Counted from the stretch's first letter, positions 35,892 through 42,816 are shown. The stretch: 42,856 bases of DNA from Lactobacillaceae bacterium AF64-9pH9TA (GCA_027681045.1 JAQDCK010000012.1:1-42856); one strand, 5' to 3'. Made by a program: numbers and translations. Notes: a model not told the origin generated them from the letters alone.

Positions 35892-35933
35892 AATATACCG
35901 GGAAAGCGGAATTCCCCAATTGATTTCTATCAA
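35892..35933 (-). promoter_or_regulatory. FNR/FLP box and -10 of the ATPase operon
   Basis: A perfect FNR consensus palindrome TTGATAGAAATCAA (35933-35920), a 22-nt gap, then -10 TATATT (35897-35892). No good -35 is present, as expected for an activator-dependent promoter with the site centred near -41.5. Confidence 0.8.
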
Positions 35934-35963
35934 GATCGGGATTTTTGCAAAAATTTTTTTACG

Positions 35964-36003
35964 AAAAAAGCCATCCAGGGGAATTTAATCCTCTGAATGG
36001 CTT
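35964..36003 (-). terminator. terminator of the EF-hand protein gene
   Basis: AAGCCAT/ATGGCTT outer stem with inner CAG/CTG and GGA/TCC pairings. The minus strand ends in a T-run (35965-35970). Confidence 0.85.
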
Positions 36004-36007
36004 AGTT

Positions 36008-36568
36008 TTAGTCGACGCGGTTGATTTTACCAGCCGCGATTGGAAGAGTGACGTGTTGGTCGTATTGATCGTTGATCTTGCCACCAACGCTTTCTGGCAA
36101 TTCCAGGTCAGCTGGCACGCCGTGGATGTAGACCACCCGCTTGTCCAGAGCCAGGTCCTGGTCGTTGAAGACTTCCTTGAACTTGGCTTCCAGCTTGGCT
36201 AAGTCAACATCTTTTTCATAGCTGTAGTAGCCGTTTGCGTCGGCAACTGGGTAATTGTCGTGGGGGATGCACATTTCGTGCGGAGCCGCGTCCAAGGGCA
36301 CCATAGTCGTGCCGGATACCGGTTCGGTTTCCACGAGGTCGATAAAGCCGTCCTGGTTGGTGTCCTGGGCAAGGGTTGGCACTTGGGCATCCTTGCCGTC
36401 CGGGAAGCCATGGAAGTGTTCCCAGTGCTGGATGTTAGCCGGGGTGTCGAACATCTCCAGCTTGATGTGGAGCTTGTCAGCATCAGTCGTGAATTCTACA
36501 TAGCCATGAGCCTGGCTGCCAATTTTTTCTGCGTTAAGAGCCGTAATGTCGGCGCGGTATTTAGTCAT
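36008..36568 (-). CDS. CHRD/Cu-Zn SOD-like protein with EF-hand loop
   Basis: A 186-aa protein without signal peptide or membrane segment. Histidine motifs HWEHFHGF (48-55) and YIHGVP (148-153) and the beta-rich pattern recall CHRD or Cu-Zn superoxide dismutase-like folds; this is tentative. Residues 69-80 match a canonical EF-hand loop: Asp69, Asn71, Asp73, Gly74, Asp77 and Glu80 in DTNQDGFIDLVE. A calcium-binding loop inside a cytosolic beta protein is unusual for a lactobacillus. It is monocistronic, with a 14-nt palindrome about 35 nt upstream and its own terminator. No known function. Confidence 0.7.
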   Translation of the reverse strand: MTKYRADITALNAEKIGSQAHGYVEFTTDADKLHIKLEMFDTPANIQHWEHFHGFPDGKDAQVPTLAQDTNQDGFIDLVETEPVSGTTMVPLDAAPHEMCIPHDNYPVADANGYYSYEKDVDLAKLEAKFKEVFNDQDLALDKRVVYIHGVPADLELPESVGGKINDQYDQHVTLPIAAGKINRVD

Positions 36569-36597
36569 ATTTTTTCCTCAACAAATCATGGTTATCA

Positions 36598-36611
36598 CTT
36601 TAACGTTAAAG
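36598..36611. promoter_or_regulatory. perfect palindrome upstream of the EF-hand gene
   Basis: CTTTAACGTTAAAG, fully self-complementary, 30-43 nt upstream of the ATG. A -10-like TATACT lies further upstream on the minus strand (36665-36660), which would put the palindrome in the leader. Candidate operator. Confidence 0.4.
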
Positions 36612-36736
36612 AGAGTTTTAACTACTTAAAAATAAGTGTATCACGTCATGACTACATTGAGTATACCATATAACAAACTTACTTACTATTTATAAAATAA
36701 CGATTTAATGGAATAAGTTTTATATAAAAATATCAA

Positions 36737-37798
36737 CTATCTGCTGTCAGCTCTCACGTAGAAAGTGCCCCGGCCAGATCCCTTTCGAATGACAAGCCCC
36801 TCTTCAGTAAGCTTCTTTAACGCGGCAAGTGCCGATGACCGGCTGACGCTTGGGCAGTGGGCCAGTACGTCAGCGCTAGTGAATTTGCCAATTTTTTCCA
36901 GGGCATAGTGCTTCACGATATCATATGCCGTACTGCCTTGATCATGCTCAGATAGTAATCCGACGCGATCTTCAAACTCAGTGTAGCAGGCCAAGATCAC
37001 CTGCAACATGTAGCGGATAAAAGGCGTTGGATCATTTTTCTCTTCATGCCAGCCCAAGTCAATCTGCTGCAAAACATCGTAGTAGCGGTCCTTAGTTTTT
37101 TCAATCTGCTTTTCGATACTGATGTACTTTCCGACATTGTAGCCGCTCTTGTACAAAAGAAGCAGGGTTAACAGCCTGCTCATCCGGCCGTTGCCATCAT
37201 TGAAAGGGTGAATGCAAAGAAAATCGCAGATAAAAGCAGGAATCAAGACCAATGCATCAATTTGCTCGCTTGCGCTAGCCTGCTCATAAGCATTGCATAG
37301 TCTTTCCACAGCTTCCGGCGTATCGGCAGGCGAAACCGGGACAAATCTGGTAACCGACGTTCCATCTGGTCTGGTTTCATTGATATAATTCTGGACACTC
37401 TTAAAGTGGCCGCCATAAGAGAAGCCAGCTCTTTTTAACAGATCCCGGTGGAGCTGAAGAATGTAAGACGGCCTAACGGGGATATACTCATAGCTCTCGT
37501 GGATTGTGTTCAGAACATCCCGGTAGCCCATGATTTCATCTTCATCCCGGTTCCTTGGCCGCGTTTTTTCAGCAAATAGCTGCTTCATCCGCGTGCTTGT
37601 CGTCACGATCCCCTCAATTTTGTTTGAGGCTTCGGTACTTTGGATCTTGGCTATTTCAACCAAGCGATCAAGCTCCACGGGCTTTTGCCGAACAAACAGA
37701 TCCTGTCTGCCCTTGCATTCATGAATCTTGGCCACGAGGTTGACTATGTCCATATCCCAGGCTTTTTCAGCAAGTTTGCTGTAATCAAATGACCTCAT
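36737..37798 (-). CDS. Fic family protein with C-terminal winged helix
   Basis: A 353-aa Fic enzyme, probably an AMP-transferase. The catalytic motif HPFNDGNGR is at 197-205. The N-terminal inhibitory helix motif S-x-x-x-E-G (Ser58 to Gly63 in SNKIEG) marks a class II, self-inhibited Fic protein. The last 60 residues form a winged HTH (FTSADVLAHCPSVSRSSAL, then KGSGRGTFYV), so it may bind DNA. ATG 37798 is chosen with GAAAGGA upstream; the frame from 37816 opens inside the operator repeats. It lies in AT-richer DNA than the core genes. It may act as a toxin or as a housekeeping modifier. Confidence 0.88.
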   Translation of the reverse strand: MRSFDYSKLAEKAWDMDIVNLVAKIHECKGRQDLFVRQKPVELDRLVEIAKIQSTEASNKIEGIVTTSTRMKQLFAEKTRPRNRDEDEIMGYRDVLNTIHESYEYIPVRPSYILQLHRDLLKRAGFSYGGHFKSVQNYINETRPDGTSVTRFVPVSPADTPEAVERLCNAYEQASASEQIDALVLIPAFICDFLCIHPFNDGNGRMSRLLTLLLLYKSGYNVGKYISIEKQIEKTKDRYYDVLQQIDLGWHEEKNDPTPFIRYMLQVILACYTEFEDRVGLLSEHDQGSTAYDIVKHYALEKIGKFTSADVLAHCPSVSRSSALAALKKLTEEGLVIRKGSGRGTFYVRADSR

Positions 37799-37806
37799 AA
37801 ATTTCC

Positions 37807-37880
37807 TTTCGTCCAACTAGCTCTTTTTTCGTCCAATTTTGCCCGATTTTGGACGAAAAAGCAAATGATTGGACAAAAAA
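37807..37880. repeat. symmetric four-copy operator-like repeat before fic
   Basis: Four copies of TTGGACGAAA-type sequence: TTTCGTCCAA (37807-37816), TTTTTCGTCCAA (37825-37836), then the inverted copies TTGGACGAAAAA (37849-37860) and TTGGACAAAAAA (37869-37880). Gaps are 8, 12 and 8 nt, so the array is a large two-fold dyad. It overlaps the region where the fic promoter and RBS must lie. Confidence 0.75.
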
Positions 37881-37909
37881 GTCCCTTCACGCTTAAACAT
37901 GAAGGGACT
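37875..37909 (-). terminator. terminator after the second fic locus
   Basis: Perfect 10-bp stem AGTCCCTTCA (37880-37889)/TGAAGGGACT (37900-37909). The minus strand follows with T6, which is also the end of the operator array. Confidence 0.9.
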
Positions 37910-37932
37910 ATTCTTTATCTTAGTCGGTGTTT

Positions 37933-38697
37933 CTATAAAGCTTTCGTTTCCTTCAGCGTGTCCAAGATGACTTCTAGCATGAATTCCACAAAAGGACTGC
38001 TTTCTCCCAGTTCATCAGACTTGCCAAGTGCCTGGTAGTACTCTTCCTGCCTGGACCGGATCAGTTCCTCTATCGGCAGCCAGAAAAAGATTTCATTCCA
38101 GTTACCCAGCAGCAAACTATGCCAGAGCCATCCCATTCTCCCGTTGCCATCGGCAAAAGGATGGATGAACTCAAACTCATAATGGAAAATTGCGCTTTTA
38201 ATCAAGGGATGAACTTTAGAATTACGGTACCAAGTGATCAGATTTTGAAACTCACCTGGGAGAAGTTTGGCTGGCGGAGACATGTTAATAACTTGGTCAC
38301 CGGCAAAAACTACTACTACACTGGTCCGGAACCTGCCATTTTCAGAAATCAGCCCGGCCATCATCTGCTTGTGTGCCTCTAACAAGTCATCTACAGAATA
38401 CAGGTTGAGTTCAAGCATCATCTCATAAGTGGCGTATGCATTCTTCACTTCCCGGATTTCATTGGGATTGCCAAGGATTCGCTTGCCGTCCAAGATAGCC
38501 GTAACCTATTCAAGAGTTAGAGAATTCTGCTCAATCGCCAAAGATGAGTGAACCGTACGGATTCTGTTTTCCTTCCGTAAATGAAGGTTCAAATTGCCAT
38601 GCGACAAAACTTCGATCCGGCCAATCTACTCACTGGTTTCCGCCAGCAGGTTCATTATGTTGTCGGTCATCTGAAATGGCGGTACGTATCCACTCAT
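37933..38697 (-). pseudogene. Fic family gene with two in-frame amber stops
   Basis: The reading frame starts at ATG 38697 (RBS ATAGGAGG) with MSGYVPPFQMTDNIM and continues in one frame through TAG at 38626-38628 (codon 24) and TAG at 38506-38508 (codon 64) to the stop at 37933. About 254 codons in all. Between and after the stops the protein is recognisably Fic: RIRTVHSSLAIEQ (inhibitory-helix region) and HPFADGNGR near residue 179. The related sequence expected at the stops is Leu (SEL-IGR) and Gln (LEQ-VTA), each one base from TAG. The ATG overlaps the MerR stop by 4 nt. A TTG at 38493 could start a 186-aa catalytic fragment lacking the inhibitory helix. Confidence 0.85.
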
Positions 38698-39437
38698 CTC
38701 TGCCTCCTATTCTCATTTCCCGTCACCCCCCAGACCTCAACGCAGAATCCTCTGTGACCACATGCGGTGCAGGTCAGCTTTCGGGTGGTTGGCGTATGAT
38801 TCGCCCAAAAGGCCTCCTTCAAAGTCGGCTTAAACAGCTCGTGACATTCCGGGCAGATGTATTTCACCTGTCTGAAATAATACCTGCTGACAATTATTCC
38901 CCAGGGAATAGCCACCAACACCCAAAGTACAAATGGCCACCATATGCCTTTGACGATCCAGAAAATGGTAGAAAAGCATTGCAGTGCCGTGACTGGGATT
39001 CCGGTTAGGATCATCATCCAGCGCATTCTTTTCAGTTTCCTCTTACCTTCCATGATAACGGCTATGTCACCGATAGATTCGAGAGAGAATGACTCATGGC
39101 TTTTCAGTCCGTTTTTCAATTCACGCAGCTTTTCCAGTCTTTCCTGTTTATCAGAGATTTCATCCGAAAGGGATTTTTCCTGATGCTCAATTAACAGTGA
39201 GATCACTTTCTCGGGATACTCTTCATTCAAGATCTGTGAGATAGCATCGATGGGAAGATCCAGTTCCCTTAGGAAGCAGATGATCTTCATGCGTTTCAGA
39301 TCGTCATCTGAATAAAGCCGTCTCCCGCCTTCAGATAACTCACTGGGGATCAGGATACCTCTGGTATCATAATACTGAACTGTCCGGACTGTAACGCCAC
39401 AGAGCTTTGCAAGTTCCCCCGTCGTGTATTTTGACAC
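38694..39437 (-). CDS. MerR-family regulator with two TM helices and zinc ribbon
   Basis: A 247-aa protein in three parts: a MerR winged HTH (YTTGELAKLCGVTVRTVQYYD, then GGRRLYSDDDL), a coiled coil (about 75-115), and a C-terminal half with two hydrophobic segments (about 141-160 and 166-184) and a zinc ribbon of Cys195/Cys198 and Cys223/Cys226. I chose GTG 39437 because AAGGAGG sits 8 nt upstream; the earlier GTG at 39455 lies on the SD itself. It overlaps the Fic pseudogene by 4 nt, so the two were once translationally coupled. Membrane attachment of a MerR protein is unusual. Confidence 0.85.
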   Translation of the reverse strand: MSKYTTGELAKLCGVTVRTVQYYDTRGILIPSELSEGGRRLYSDDDLKRMKIICFLRELDLPIDAISQILNEEYPEKVISLLIEHQEKSLSDEISDKQERLEKLRELKNGLKSHESFSLESIGDIAVIMEGKRKLKRMRWMMILTGIPVTALQCFSTIFWIVKGIWWPFVLWVLVAIPWGIIVSRYYFRQVKYICPECHELFKPTLKEAFWANHTPTTRKLTCTACGHRGFCVEVWGVTGNENRRQR

Positions 39438-39477
39438 AGTCTTCACCTCCTTCACGTCAAGAATATCTCATAACGCA

Positions 39478-39500
39478 GCGTCACAAGCACCCCATGACGC
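39478..39500. promoter_or_regulatory. inverted repeat upstream of the MerR gene
   Basis: GCGTCA (39478-39483) and TGACGC (39495-39500) with an 11-nt spacer, 41 nt upstream of the GTG. Candidate MerR operator; no clear promoter hexamers were assigned. Confidence 0.5.
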
Positions 39501-39779
39501 AAGGTGATTTTCCAAAAAAGATCTATCTTTTTCTCAAAATCTCCCCGCCGCCACTGATAGTTGTGGTAGGCGAATGTTTTGACCATCCAAACCGCTAACT
39601 CAACCCTCTCGAAGGTCATCCCTTAACCCGTGACATCAATAAACCGCCTCCACATGCCCCGAGATAGTGGAAAACATAATCACGCCGTCCGGCTGTTTGT
39701 GGAAACATATCGAAAACCCGCGTATCAAATGAGGAAACACATATCTAAAAAATCAAAGCGTGAAACTGGAAGTTGTTTA
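39501..39779. other. gene-poor stretch with decayed coding fragments
   Basis: No intact gene. On the minus strand a short frame reads FDTRVFDMFPQTAGRRD and stops near 39620, without start or RBS. Its DMFPQT resembles the gene-end fragments at 42482-42773 (see repeat entry). Likely remnant DNA of the accessory island. Confidence 0.35.
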
Positions 39780-40506
39780 TTAAACCTTTTTAACCTTAAC
39801 CAACAACATCATAGGTCTACGCATTTCATCACACATTCCCGGCATATCCATCATATCTGCCGGAGGCATTGCTTCCTCAATGGTCTCAATTTGAAAGCCA
39901 CATTTTATAAGAGGATTCAATATCTGCGTTAATGTGTGGTGCTGTTTAATTACTCGTTGACCAAGGAAATTGGTTTCTCTTTCTCCTGTGTAATAGTAAT
40001 TGTCGACTGGCCAATATTTAGGTTTCCCATTTTCATCATAAATCCAATCCTCATTAACACCTGCGGTGAAAGTCGGATGTTCAATATTGAATAGGAAATA
40101 CCCACCTACTTTTAATGTGCAATACACCTTTTGATAAACATTAGCTAAATTTTCGATATAGTGCAGTACCAGGTTAGAAACAACTAAGTCATAAGTATTT
40201 TCAGGATAAATGTATTCTTCAACACCGCAAACTTTATACTTGATTTTGTCATCAGAGTTAATAGCTACTGCTTTTGCAATCATTTTTTGACTACTATCAA
40301 TACCAAGAATTTCAGTAGCTCCCATTTGTGCGGCATATTTGCAATGCCAACCGTAACCACATCCTAAATCCAAAACTTTTTTCCCTGTAATTTAGGGAAT
40401 AACGGTTGCAACTGATGCCACTCTCCAGCAGCTTTCAGACCATATTTGCTTCTTCCCATTTCCGCATATGCGGCAAAAAATTCACTATTATCGTAAATAT
40501 TTCTCA
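39780..40506 (-). pseudogene. SAM-dependent methyltransferase, frameshifted in an A6 tract
   Basis: ATG 40506 (RBS GGAGG, 9 nt upstream) begins MRNIYDNSEFFAAYAEM and runs to PKLQGKK. There a run of six A (40382-40377 on the minus strand) puts the frame out of phase and gives a TAG soon after. With seven A the frame would join directly to VLDLGCGYGWHCKYAA and continue to 39780. The rebuilt protein of about 242 aa is a class I methyltransferase: motif I DLGCGYG, the GIDSS acidic strand end, VSNLVLHY, and a C-terminal half typical of small-molecule enzymes. The DNA is AT-rich compared with the core. A TTG-started fragment (39780-40373) lacks the N-terminal helices. Confidence 0.85.
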
Positions 40507-40592
40507 TTGATAATTACCTCCACAACTTCTGATTTGTTAAACTTTTTAGCGACTTCATCTTCTTGTCCTTCAGACAAGAAGAATCTCTCGCT

Positions 40593-40736
40593 CTAAAGTG
40601 CTCGGTCAATTCCGATTTTCACTATCGCCCCACTCTTTGCGGTTTCTATTTCGTTTTTTCTTTCTCTGAGCTGCTGAATCTCCTCAGCAAGCTCGGCTGT
40701 ATTCTTTCCAGTATAAAATAAAAGTATCAGATGCAT
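40593..40736 (-). CDS. possible 47-aa coiled-coil protein or remnant
   Basis: MHLILLFYTGKNTAELAEE followed by a heptad-rich Glu/Gln/Arg stretch (IQQLRERKNEIETAK). GGAGG lies 4 nt before the ATG. The ATG overlaps (TGATG) the end of a 21-codon fragment reading WEGYFSEVEPAGK that has no start, so this looks like the tail of a decayed operon. I do not recognise the family. Confidence 0.4.
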   Translation of the reverse strand: MHLILLFYTGKNTAELAEEIQQLRERKNEIETAKSGAIVKIGIDRAL

Positions 40737-40836
40737 CAATCCTCCGCAACTTCAAATTGCTTTCCCGCCGGCTCGACTTCCGAAAAATAGCCTTCCCACA
40801 GTCACGCCAGAGCGATATTCACATTTTCTCAGACAG

Positions 40837-40879
40837 AAAAAGCGGCACCGGCCTCTCTTTTCAGAAAGACTGGTGCCGC
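40837..40879 (-). terminator. orphan strong terminator
   Basis: Stem GCGGCACCGG (40842-40851)/CTGGTGCCGC (40870-40879), one mismatch. The minus strand ends in T5. No intact gene lies upstream on that strand, so it is probably left from lost DNA. Confidence 0.75.
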
Positions 40880-41186
40880 AGAAATGGCTTAACCACGGGC
40901 TTTTCCGGCTCTTTTTTAGTTCTGCCGAATTAGCAGAGCCACGCTCTCGACATGCGGAGTCTACCCTATCCTAATCACACATTGCCTCAAACGCTGAAGT
41001 AGTGCGGTTTATAGCTTCTTTTAGGGATAGATTTCTACAGCAATCTAACTAGGATAAGTGCTTGCTTATCCTACTAATCTCAATATTTCATCATTTCATC
41101 AACTGATGGGAACTCAATGAACTCTACTAGATTATAGCGTACTTGGTGCCTGTTGAGTGCGCTATAACAATTAGCTAAGAGGCCTA
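40880..41186. other. non-coding stretch with inverted repeats
   Basis: No supported gene. It contains a perfect 9-bp hairpin TAGGATAAG/CTTATCCTA (41050-41073) and an inverted repeat TTATAGCG (41132-41139)/CGCTATAA (41160-41167), with ACT/AGT extending it inwards. The second lies just before the promoter at 41187 and could regulate it or mark an element end. Confidence 0.4.
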
Positions 41187-41195
41187 TGCTATAAT
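41187..41195 (+). promoter_or_regulatory. extended -10 promoter of the 56-aa ORF
   Basis: TGC followed by a perfect TATAAT (41190-41195). No good -35 was found, as is common with extended -10 sites. Confidence 0.6.
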
Positions 41196-41229
41196 TCAGT
41201 TATTGAATACAATGGGAAGTGAAGTAGCA

Positions 41230-41400
41230 ATGGGTAAGTACAATCCAATCAACCTCATCAGCAAGTGGAACAGAGTTTCCGAACTCTTCAGGACTGAATA
41301 CTTTATTTTAAACTTTGCTAAAGAGGAAGACTTAATCAAGATTGAAGAGTTCATCAAGCAACGCCGCGAGGAACTGGCTAAGAAAGAGTCAAAACATTAG
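41230..41400 (+). CDS. 56-aa hypothetical protein
   Basis: A small soluble protein beginning MGKYNPINLISKWNRVSEL and ending in a charged helix (IEEFIKQRREELAKK). The -10 at 41190-41195 predicts transcription from about 41202. ATG 41230 follows GGAAGTGAAG. It is convergent to mazF, with a shared terminator between. I do not recognise it. The helical, charged character would suit a small regulator or antitoxin, which is speculation. Confidence 0.5.
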   Translation: MGKYNPINLISKWNRVSELFRTEYFILNFAKEEDLIKIEEFIKQRREELAKKESKH

Positions 41401-41442
41401 TCCAGATAACGTTGTTTTACCGTTCATATTTTATGCATACAA

Positions 41443-41484
41443 AAAGACCGTCCCGTTAACCTTGGCCAGTTGCTGACGATCTTT
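41443..41484. terminator. convergent terminator between the 56-aa ORF and mazF
   Basis: AAAGACCGTC (41443-41452)/GACGATCTTT (41475-41484), one mismatch, with an inner AAC/GTT pairing. T-runs on both strands. Confidence 0.7.
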
Positions 41485-41550
41485 TATTAATATAGGTAAT
41501 TAAGCCCTCGTCATTAAAGCAGCTCAGCCTCAAATTGCAAGGTATAGTTG

Positions 41551-41904
41551 CTATTCCTCCTTAGCATCAATTACATCACGCACAACTTGTAAAACCTGAT
41601 GTAGTGCAATATTGTCAATTTGTGTTAAATATCGCATTGAACGGGTTTGATAGTCAAAAGTGTGAAATTGCAGCGGATTCACTACCCCATTAACATGATC
41701 GTTCTTAACTTCTACGAACAGTCCTGTTTGCCTCAAACGATTATTTTGTGCATGTGTGATGGGGCAAACTACTGCTAATCCCGTTAAAGCTGAGTACCGT
41801 GAATTGCTAATTACTAAAGCGGGGCGCCGCTTACGAATCTCACTCCCCGAACTGGGATTAAAATCAATGGTGACAATATCACCTTTATGAGGAAGATAAT
41901 CCAT
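41551..41904 (-). CDS. mazF: MazF/PemK-type toxin (endoribonuclease)
   Basis: A 117-aa protein of the MazF/PemK fold. The family motifs are HKGDIVTIDFNPSSGSE, RRPALVISN and the VVCPITHAQ strand, followed by the QIDNIALHQ region. Such toxins cut mRNA at specific short sequences. ATG 41904 is chosen: the mazE stop is one base upstream (TAGGATG), with GTGGAG in the end of mazE as SD, so the pair is coupled. Cleavage specificity cannot be read from sequence. Confidence 0.92.
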   Translation of the reverse strand: MDYLPHKGDIVTIDFNPSSGSEIRKRRPALVISNSRYSALTGLAVVCPITHAQNNRLRQTGLFVEVKNDHVNGVVNPLQFHTFDYQTRSMRYLTQIDNIALHQVLQVVRDVIDAKEE

Positions 41905-41905
41905 C

Positions 41906-42130
41906 CTAACTCCACTCACTATCCAGTACCTCGTGATCATTCATTACGTCTTCTTGGTGTAAGTCTTCTTTAAACCAATGCCCTTCAAAGGGATTCCGAT
42001 GTTCCGGACGATAAACAATTGAGCCATCGTCTTGGAGTTCGGCCTTAAACTTAGCACCTGGAGCAATATTGAACGACTTAGGAATAGTTAACGTCACTGA
42101 ATTACCTACTCTACGAACTTTAATAGTCAT
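41906..42130 (-). CDS. mazE: MazE-type antitoxin (AbrB/SpoVT fold)
   Basis: A 74-aa protein with an N-terminal swapped-hairpin DNA-binding domain (MTIKVRRVGNSVTLTIPKSF) and an acidic C-terminal tail (KEDLHQEDVMNDHEVLDSEW) that would wrap around MazF. ATG 42130 has AAGGAGGG upstream. It normally represses its own promoter together with MazF; the dyad over the -10 at 42145-42163 fits. Confidence 0.9.
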   Translation of the reverse strand: MTIKVRRVGNSVTLTIPKSFNIAPGAKFKAELQDDGSIVYRPEHRNPFEGHWFKEDLHQEDVMNDHEVLDSEWS

Positions 42131-42144
42131 GTCAATCCCTCCTT

Positions 42145-42183
42145 GTGTATCTTTAGTATACACTGGAGACTTGCAGGAATCAA
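42145..42183 (-). promoter_or_regulatory. mazEF promoter and operator
   Basis: -35 TTGATT (42183-42178), 17-nt spacer, -10 TATACT (42160-42155). Inverted repeat GTGTAT (42145-42150)/ATACAC (42158-42163) covers the -10, the expected MazE/MazEF binding site. Confidence 0.75.
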
Positions 42184-42351
42184 TCACTTAATTGCTTCGC
42201 CGACTGTGATCATCAGTTACAAGTTTCCAAAAATACTGAGAATAAAATGGTGACGCTTGGGGACAACGAAAGCTTGAAGATATTTTTAAATCTTCTTCCA
42301 AATCTACCAGGGGGCCTCATCAAGTTTAAAAAATGGACCACCTCTTGATAA

Positions 42352-42423
42352 AAAATCACCATCTATAAACGCTACATGGAGTTCGCGTTCAAAGATGGTG
42401 AAGTAATCAAAGTTACAATGTAA
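42352..42423 (+). pseudogene. possible serine-recombinase C-terminal remnant
   Basis: A 23-codon frame ending at TAA 42421-42423 reads IYKRYMEFAFKDGEVIKV. The I-x-x-x-x-x-MEF-x-F-x-DG-x-x-I-x-V pattern resembles the end of large serine recombinases. Only this tail is seen. No start or catalytic domain is present. Confidence 0.3.
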
Positions 42424-42474
42424 GACCATTATGGCACTCAGCTAATCTGGCTGGGTTCATTTTTAGTGGAAAAA

Positions 42475-42615
42475 TCAATCGCCTATTTGTGGAAACTTGT
42501 CGTTGCCAAACATAAAATAACACTTATCATTATATAATTCTACAATCACCCCTATTGATCCTTTTTTAAAATTATCGATATCTTCTATTACCTCAACGGA
42601 ATCGTACAATTGCAT
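42475..42615 (-). CDS. 46-aa small protein, DUF4926-like
   Basis: MQLYDSVEVIEDIDNFKKG, then IGVIVELYNDKCYFMF, ending FPQIGD. The hydrophobic-D-x-V pattern, KKG-x-x-G-x-IVE turn and following strand resemble the short DUF4926 beta domain. AAAGGAG lies 9 nt before the ATG, supporting expression. The upstream frame (GDQFPQIKEKK) stops one base before this ATG, so it is likely the surviving member of a tandem array. Function unknown; such small domains often accompany toxin-immunity genes. Confidence 0.55.
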   Translation of the reverse strand: MQLYDSVEVIEDIDNFKKGSIGVIVELYNDKCYFMFGNDKFPQIGD

Positions 42616-42773
42616 ATTACTTTTTCTCCTTTATTTGCGGAAACTGGTCACCCCGAATTTAGGTAATTTTGTAGGGCGTTTGCGGAAACTGATCACCGTC
42701 AAACATAAAGTCGATCAAATCAACGTTTCTAGTCTCCAAATCAAAAAAGTGTATCTATCTGTGGGAACTGTGA
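42482..42773 (-). repeat. four copies of a D-x-F-P-Q gene-end sequence
   Basis: On the minus strand the motif GA(T/C)CAGTTTCCGCAAA and variants appears at about 42501-42482 (DKFPQIGD, end of the intact ORF), 42652-42633 (GDQFPQIKEKK), 42697-42678 (GDQFPQTPYKIT) and 42773-42757 (QFPQID). The third copy is preceded by an in-frame stretch LETRNVDLIDFMFD, but no start remains. This looks like nested tandem duplication of a small gene followed by decay and IS insertion. Confidence 0.6.
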
Positions 42774-42808
42774 TATGACCCCCGAAATTAGGACACTAAT
42801 TTCGGGGG
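42771..42808. mobile_element. left end of an IS3-family element
   Basis: A terminal sequence TGATATGACCCCCGAAATTAG followed by a perfect 13-bp inverted repeat CCCCCGAAATTAG (42779-42791)/CTAATTTCGGGGG (42796-42808) with GACA loop, just before a transposase start. The exact boundary and the other end are outside or not certain. It interrupts the repeated small-gene fragments. Confidence 0.65.
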
Positions 42809-42816
42809 GTATTTTC

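Noticed and set aside
37807..37880. CRISPR array from the regular TTGGACGAAA repeats
   Set aside because: Copies are 10-12 nt, two are inverted, and gaps are 8-12 nt; this is an operator-like dyad, not a repeat-spacer array.
40593..40905. Complete recombinase or mobilisation gene between the methyltransferase and the 56-aa ORF
   Set aside because: Only a 47-codon coiled-coil frame and a 21-codon fragment can be read; stops interrupt all longer frames.
41050..41073. Hairpin TAGGATAAG/CTTATCCTA as a terminator or small RNA
   Set aside because: No T-run on either side and no adjacent gene; kept only as an inverted repeat.
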